From the NCBI RefSeq assembly GCF_031846515.1, contig NZ_JAVRHO010000001.1:220868-284867 (forward strand): a stretch of DNA of 64,000 nt, read 5' to 3'. Source of the DNA: Autumnicola lenta (GTDB lineage Bacteria; Bacteroidota; Bacteroidia; Flavobacteriales; Flavobacteriaceae). Each line of letters begins with the position of its first letter. Position 1 is the first letter of the stretch. The notes beneath the pieces were generated by a model, which saw only the letters and a list, made by a program, of their open reading frames with translations, was not told where the DNA came from and ran no database searches. The position numbers and the translations under genes are program-made. This document shows positions 60,000 through 64,000 of this stretch, one piece after another.

Positions 60000-61631
60000 T
60001 TAAGCTTTTACTCCGTACATCTTTTCACGTTGTTCCTTAATCTTCTTATCACCCATATATTCATCAAAAGTAAGATAACGATCAATGGCTCCACCTGGAG
60101 TTAGCTCTATTATTCGATTAGCCACCGTTTGTGCAAACTCGTGATCATGAGTGGTGAACATCATGCTTCCTTTAAAATTCTTCAGGGAATTGTTAAAGGC
60201 TGTAATAGATTCCAGGTCCAGGTGGTTTGTCGGTTCGTCAAGCATAAGAACGTTAGCCCTCATCATCATCATCCGGCTTAACATACACCTTACTTTTTCC
60301 CCTCCAGATAATACACGACAGGTTTTTAATGCTTCTTCGCCACTAAAAAGCATTTTACCCAGGAAACCACGAATGTAAACTTCTTCTCTTTCTTCTTCAG
60401 TTTTAGCCCATTGCCTTAGCCAATCAACGAGCGTAAGATCATTATCAAAATACTCAGAGTTGTCCAGTGGTAAATAAGATTGATTGGTAGTAACACCCCA
60501 GGAATATTTTCCCTGAACCGCGTTCTGATTTCCGTTGATGATTTCATAAAATGCCGTTGTTGCTCTTGAGTCTCTGGAAAAAACAACGATTTTATCTCCT
60601 TTGGCCAAGTTCACGTTTACATCTTTAAAAATAACTTCACCTTCTATAGACGCCTCAAGACCTTCGATGTTTAAAATCTGATCCCCTGCTTCACGCTCTC
60701 TTTCAAAAATTATTGCAGGATACCTTCTGCTGGAAGGTTTAATTTCTTCAATATTTAATTTATCAATCATCTTTTTACGCGAAGTGGCTTGTTTTGATTT
60801 TGCCACGTTTGCACTAAAGCGCTGAATAAATTCCTGAAGTTCCTTTTTCTTCTCTTCTGCTTTTTTATTCTGCTGAGAGCGCTGTCTTGCTGCAAGCTGT
60901 GAAGATTCGTACCAGAAGGTGTAATTCCCACTGAAGTGATTTATTTTTCCGAAGTCAATATCTGAGATGTGCGTACATACAGAATCCAGGAAGTGACGGT
61001 CGTGAGAAACCACAATTACCGTATTGTCATAATTCGCAAGAAAATTTTCCAGCCAGGTTATAGCTTCATAATCCAGGTCGTTTGTAGGTTCATCCATAAT
61101 CAACACATCGGGATTACCAAATAAAGCCTGTGCTAAAAGCACCCTCACCTTTTGCTGCCCCTCAAGGTCCTGCATAAGCGTATAGTGCGAATCGGTCTTA
61201 ATACCCAAACTGGATAGTAAAGATGCCGCTTCACTTTCAGCATTCCAGCCATTCATTTCTTCGAACTCTGCCTGAAGCAATCCAACTTTCTCTCCATCTG
61301 CATCATTGAAATCTTCTTTAGCGTAGATCTCTTCCATTTCTGTTTTGATCTTGTAAAGAGGCTTGTTTCCTCTCATTACTGTTTCCAAAACGGGGTACTC
61401 ATCGTATAGATTATGATTCTGCTCCAGTACAGACATACGTTTTCCTGATTCCAGATGTACATGACCGGAAGTAGGATCTGATTTTCCTGCAAGTATTTTT
61501 AGAAATGTGGATTTTCCGGCACCATTGGCACCAATAATTCCGTAGCAGTTCCCTTGTGTAAAAGTAGTATTTACCTCATCAAAGAGAATACGTTTACCAA
61601 ACTGAACTGAAAGATTTGAAACTGAGAGCAT
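60000..61631 (-). CDS. ABC-F family ATPase (YbiT-like) with one degenerate ATP site
   Basis: A 543-residue soluble protein of two ABC domains without membrane segments; the layout is like E. coli YbiT. NBD1: Walker A GANGAGKST (34-42), degenerate signature DLEGQQKVR (155-163), Walker B VLIMDEPTNDLD. The linker contains FSANVAKSKQATSRKKMIDKL (about 271-291). NBD2: the Walker A position reads VVFSRDSRATTAFYE (349-363) with no GxxGxGKST; signature LSGGEK (441-446) and Walker B are intact. ABC-F proteins act on the ribosome E-site. Only the site built from NBD1 Walker A and NBD2 signature looks competent. TACTTTTG at 61665-61658 may be the -7 element. Confidence 0.93.
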   Translation of the reverse strand: MLSVSNLSVQFGKRILFDEVNTTFTQGNCYGIIGANGAGKSTFLKILAGKSDPTSGHVHLESGKRMSVLEQNHNLYDEYPVLETVMRGNKPLYKIKTEMEEIYAKEDFNDADGEKVGLLQAEFEEMNGWNAESEAASLLSSLGIKTDSHYTLMQDLEGQQKVRVLLAQALFGNPDVLIMDEPTNDLDYEAITWLENFLANYDNTVIVVSHDRHFLDSVCTHISDIDFGKINHFSGNYTFWYESSQLAARQRSQQNKKAEEKKKELQEFIQRFSANVAKSKQATSRKKMIDKLNIEEIKPSSRRYPAIIFEREREAGDQILNIEGLEASIEGEVIFKDVNVNLAKGDKIVVFSRDSRATTAFYEIINGNQNAVQGKYSWGVTTNQSYLPLDNSEYFDNDLTLVDWLRQWAKTEEEREEVYIRGFLGKMLFSGEEALKTCRVLSGGEKVRCMLSRMMMMRANVLMLDEPTNHLDLESITAFNNSLKNFKGSMMFTTHDHEFAQTVANRIIELTPGGAIDRYLTFDEYMGDKKIKEQREKMYGVKA

Positions 61632-61801
61632 AAGAATTTATTTGATCTAATTTTTTGCAAAAGTAGCCATTTATGTAATCTTCTGGAAACATTAACGTTT
61701 ATATAAATCCTTTTAACTAGTGATTAACATTCGCAGCAGTAGTCTGCATCTATATTTGTTTACTGTTTTATTATCTACAATCTGAAGTCTTAGAGTCTTA
61801 G

Positions 61802-63214
61802 ATGAAGTATCCCCAATCGCTAATTATATTTTCTGTGTTTCTTCTGTATGCCTGTAATCATTCTCAAGATTCTGGAGATAATATTTACATTGGCGGACAA
61901 ATTGTGAATCCACATACTCATTATGTAATTCTGTCTCAAAATGAAAGGAACCTCGATACGTTGTTCCTGAATCAAAAGAACCAGTTTGGAAAGCAATATG
62001 AAAATCTGGAAGAAGGAATTTACACACTTAGACATAACCCGGAAGATCAGGTAATGTATGTTGAACCTGGGGATAGTGTACTCGTTTGGTTAAATACTTT
62101 ACAGTTCGACAAATCTATGAACTTTAGTGGTGTAGGCTCTGCAAAGAGCAGCTTTCTCCTCGACATGCTTCTTAATAACCAGGAAAACAACAAATTAATA
62201 TTATCCTACTATAAATTTAATCCCGAAAAATTTTCGCGGGTAACAGACTCTATCAGAGAACAGAGAAGGGAATTACTAGCTAATTTAAAAGACAAACACG
62301 ATTTCTCTGAAAATTTTATTGATATTGCAAATACTGTAATTGATTATGAATACTACGACCTGAGAGAGCGATACACGTTTTTAATTAAAAAGTACAACAC
62401 TCAATTTTCTGATGAGATTCCTGAAAACTTCCACAATTACAGAAGTAAAATTGACTTCAACAACGAAGCCTTACAGGATTATAAAGTCTACACTAATTTA
62501 ATAGACAACTATCTACGCAGCAAGTCTATAGAGAACTGCAGAACAAGCGAAGGCCTGGACAGAAGTTGTTTTGAACTTGGAGACTACACTAATATAAGAC
62601 GAAGAATTGTTCTAATTGATTCCCTCACCTCTCTTCCGTACATGAAAAATGATTTTCTGGACCGGCTCGTAACCCGTGGTATTATAATGTCGAAAAACCA
62701 GGATCGGGTAGATTCAATCCTAAATGTTCTGGACAACATAGATTACAGAAAAGAGAACGAGGCAAAAGATCTTGCAGAAATCCACACAAATTATTTCGAA
62801 GGAACATCGGTACAAAACAAAAAATTAATAAACACAGCGAGGGAGCAGGTGACTTATGATGACGTCATTACCAAACCTACGGTGGTTTTTATCTGGTCCA
62901 TGTATGCACCTTCCCATTACAAATGGCAACACAACAATATTAAAACCCTCAGAAAAAAATATCCTGAGCTTAATTTTATTGGAGTTAATATCGACCAGAA
63001 TGAAACGGAGAACTGGCTTCGGGTGATTTCAAACAATAACTATAATAAAGATTATGAATATCAAATTAGTAGCCGAGAAGTAAGTAAGGAAGTTTTCAGG
63101 AAATACATTCACAAAATCTTCTTTATTAATCCAAGAGGCATTATTGTGGATGGGGATGCAAAACTTTACAATCCAGATTTTGAAACAGAACTTCTTGAAT
63201 TTCTAAATCAATAA
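61802..63214 (+). CDS. Thioredoxin-fold lipoprotein lacking the CxxC motif
   Basis: 470 residues. A lipoprotein signal ends at C18 (SVFLLYAC). Residues about 27-100 look like a DUF4369-type beta domain (IYIGGQIVNPHTHYVIL; VMYVEPGDSVLVWL). A helical middle region is followed by a TlpA/thioredoxin-like domain from about 350: TVVFIWSMYAPSHYKW, ELNFIGVNID, FFINPRGIIVDG. The positions of WCxxC are occupied by Y-A369-P-S-H372, so it cannot be a thiol oxidoreductase. Such degenerate forms occur in Flavobacteriia; function unknown. Confidence 0.8.
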   Translation: MKYPQSLIIFSVFLLYACNHSQDSGDNIYIGGQIVNPHTHYVILSQNERNLDTLFLNQKNQFGKQYENLEEGIYTLRHNPEDQVMYVEPGDSVLVWLNTLQFDKSMNFSGVGSAKSSFLLDMLLNNQENNKLILSYYKFNPEKFSRVTDSIREQRRELLANLKDKHDFSENFIDIANTVIDYEYYDLRERYTFLIKKYNTQFSDEIPENFHNYRSKIDFNNEALQDYKVYTNLIDNYLRSKSIENCRTSEGLDRSCFELGDYTNIRRRIVLIDSLTSLPYMKNDFLDRLVTRGIIMSKNQDRVDSILNVLDNIDYRKENEAKDLAEIHTNYFEGTSVQNKKLINTAREQVTYDDVITKPTVVFIWSMYAPSHYKWQHNNIKTLRKKYPELNFIGVNIDQNETENWLRVISNNNYNKDYEYQISSREVSKEVFRKYIHKIFFINPRGIIVDGDAKLYNPDFETELLEFLNQ

Positions 63215-63235
63215 AAAAACTATAAATAAATTAAT

Positions 63236-63271
63236 AACAGAAAAGGCTGCCGATTGGCAGCCTTTTCTGTT
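63236..63271. terminator. Bidirectional terminator between the lipoprotein and transaldolase genes
   Basis: AACAGAAAAGGCTGCC (63236-63251), a GATT loop and its perfect complement (63256-63271) form a 16-bp stem with internal A4/T4 runs, serving both convergent genes. Confidence 0.93.
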
Positions 63272-63290
63272 ATATAAAAACTCTTAAGTT

Positions 63291-63947
63291 CTATTGAACT
63301 CCTTTGTTATAATCAGCAAGGAATTTCTCCAGCCCGCTGTCTGTAAGAGGATGTTTTAGTAATCCTTCAATAGAAGAAAGAGGACCTGTCATCACATCTG
63401 CACCAAGCTTGGCACAATCAATCACGTGCATGGTATGTCTTACTGATGCAGCAAGTATTTCAGTTTCAAATCCATAGTTATCATAGATCAGTCTTATTTC
63501 AGCAATAAGATTAAGACCATTGGTAGAAATATCATCAAGTCTTCCAATAAAAGGAGAAACATAAGTTGCACCCGCTTTAGCAGCCAGCAAAGCCTGTCCT
63601 GCAGAAAATACCAGGGTACAGTTTGTTTTAATACCTTTATCGCTAAAGTATTTAATTGCTTTAACACCTTCCTTTATCATAGGAACTTTCACAATAATTT
63701 GATCGTGAAGAGCAGCAAGTTCTTCTCCTTCTTTTACTATTTCGTCAAAAGTTGTTGCGATAACCTCAGCACTAACATCACCCGTAACAATATCGCAAAT
63801 CTTTTTGTAGTGCTCTATTATGTTTTGTTTACCTGTAATTCCCTCTTTCGCCATTAAAGAAGGATTGGTGGTAACCCCGTCCAAAACTCCTAATTCCTGA
63901 GCCTCTCTAATCTGATCAAGATTAGCTGTATCAATAAAAAACTTCAT
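63291..63947 (-). CDS. Transaldolase / fructose-6-phosphate aldolase family protein
   Basis: A 218-residue TalC-type short transaldolase. Motifs: FFIDTANLDQIREAQELGVL, DGVTTNPSLMAKEG, the Schiff-base Lys in TNCTLVFSAGQALLAAKAGA after IIVKVPM (catalytic Lys in VKVPM), and TYVSPFIGRLDD. Short forms are either true transaldolases (pentose phosphate pathway) or F6P aldolases. Bacillus-like and Bacteroidota members of this length are usually annotated as transaldolase. The start lies 53 bases from the window end. Confidence 0.93.
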   Translation of the reverse strand: MKFFIDTANLDQIREAQELGVLDGVTTNPSLMAKEGITGKQNIIEHYKKICDIVTGDVSAEVIATTFDEIVKEGEELAALHDQIIVKVPMIKEGVKAIKYFSDKGIKTNCTLVFSAGQALLAAKAGATYVSPFIGRLDDISTNGLNLIAEIRLIYDNYGFETEILAASVRHTMHVIDCAKLGADVMTGPLSSIEGLLKHPLTDSGLEKFLADYNKGVQ

Positions 63948-64000
63948 TTTCTTTTACTTTTTGGTTATTAATGATTTAGTCCGCCTCTCAAAGAATAATC

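Noticed and set aside
1..64000. CRISPR arrays, insertion sequences, prophage, tRNA or rRNA genes
   Set aside because: I looked for regularly spaced repeats, transposase or integrase motifs and tRNA T-loop/anticodon patterns and found none.

Overview
The window comes from the chromosome of a member of the Flavobacteriaceae (Bacteroidota), most like the marine Gramella/Salegentibacter/Zunongwangia group. Evidence: AT-rich DNA, promoters of the TTG / TAnnTTTG type, surface lipoproteins with a Cys followed by an Asp/Ser run, a TonB-dependent receptor with an N-terminal carboxypeptidase-regulatory-like domain, bacillithiol synthesis (BshC), a GH3-family enzyme, DUF4295 beside L33/L28, and class I fructose-bisphosphate aldolase. 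Genus is inference; no rRNA or tRNA lies in the window.

Layout. 1-6.4 kb: the end of a RelE/ParE-type toxin gene, a palindromic repeat, then a + strand series (CHAD, 2H phosphoesterase, NIPSNAP, pentapeptide protein, NudK, AI-2E transporter, CDF transporter). 6.6-10.9 kb: a small lipoprotein, a DUF389 membrane protein carrying a degenerate diacylglycerol-kinase-like domain, a DUF4168 protein, a cold-shock protein and a secreted HExxH peptidase. 10.8-14.8 kb: GH3 enzyme, a possible 31-residue ORF, an AhpD-like protein, and an unusual pair of a HisKA-only protein and a receiver-only protein. 14.9-22.1 kb: pyrG, yidC, a YwqK/MORN protein, a lipocalin-like lipoprotein, mnmA, a nitronate-monooxygenase-like enzyme. 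22.2-26.7 kb (minus): DUF922 protease, OsmC, LysM plus periplasmic-binding protein, guaA. 26.7-32.7 kb: SIMPL protein, an AT-rich membrane-anchored MutS-like ATPase, a PLP decarboxylase, bshC. 32.9-43.5 kb (+): M14 and M16 peptidases, Na/Ca exchanger, TVP38 protein, DUF2459 protein, erythromycin-esterase-like protein, class I aldolase. 43.6-55.3 kb (minus): rimO, amidase, ftsY, DUF4295-rpmG-rpmB, cinA-HPt-FAH hydrolase, a DnaQ-like exonuclease, fasciclin lipoprotein, E2 acyltransferase, recR. 55.5-64 kb: Na-solute symporter, CoA-binding protein, TonB receptor, ABC-F ATPase, a redox-dead thioredoxin-fold lipoprotein, and a transaldolase-family protein.

Most genes are core or housekeeping. No phage, IS element, CRISPR array or recognisable defence island is present. 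The more unusual material is: (i) domain fusions or degenerate enzymes (DAGK-like/DUF389, ABC-F with one degenerate ATP site, CxxC-less thioredoxin fold); (ii) a possible phosphorelay without a kinase domain; (iii) two families of dispersed repeats, one an about 19-bp motif (GGTCGATAATTGGCATTTT and variants) placed mostly just after stop codons, the other a nested palindrome found twice; (iv) a terminator with no gene in front of it, which may mark a small RNA; (v) a probable C-terminal frameshift in the YwqK-like gene.
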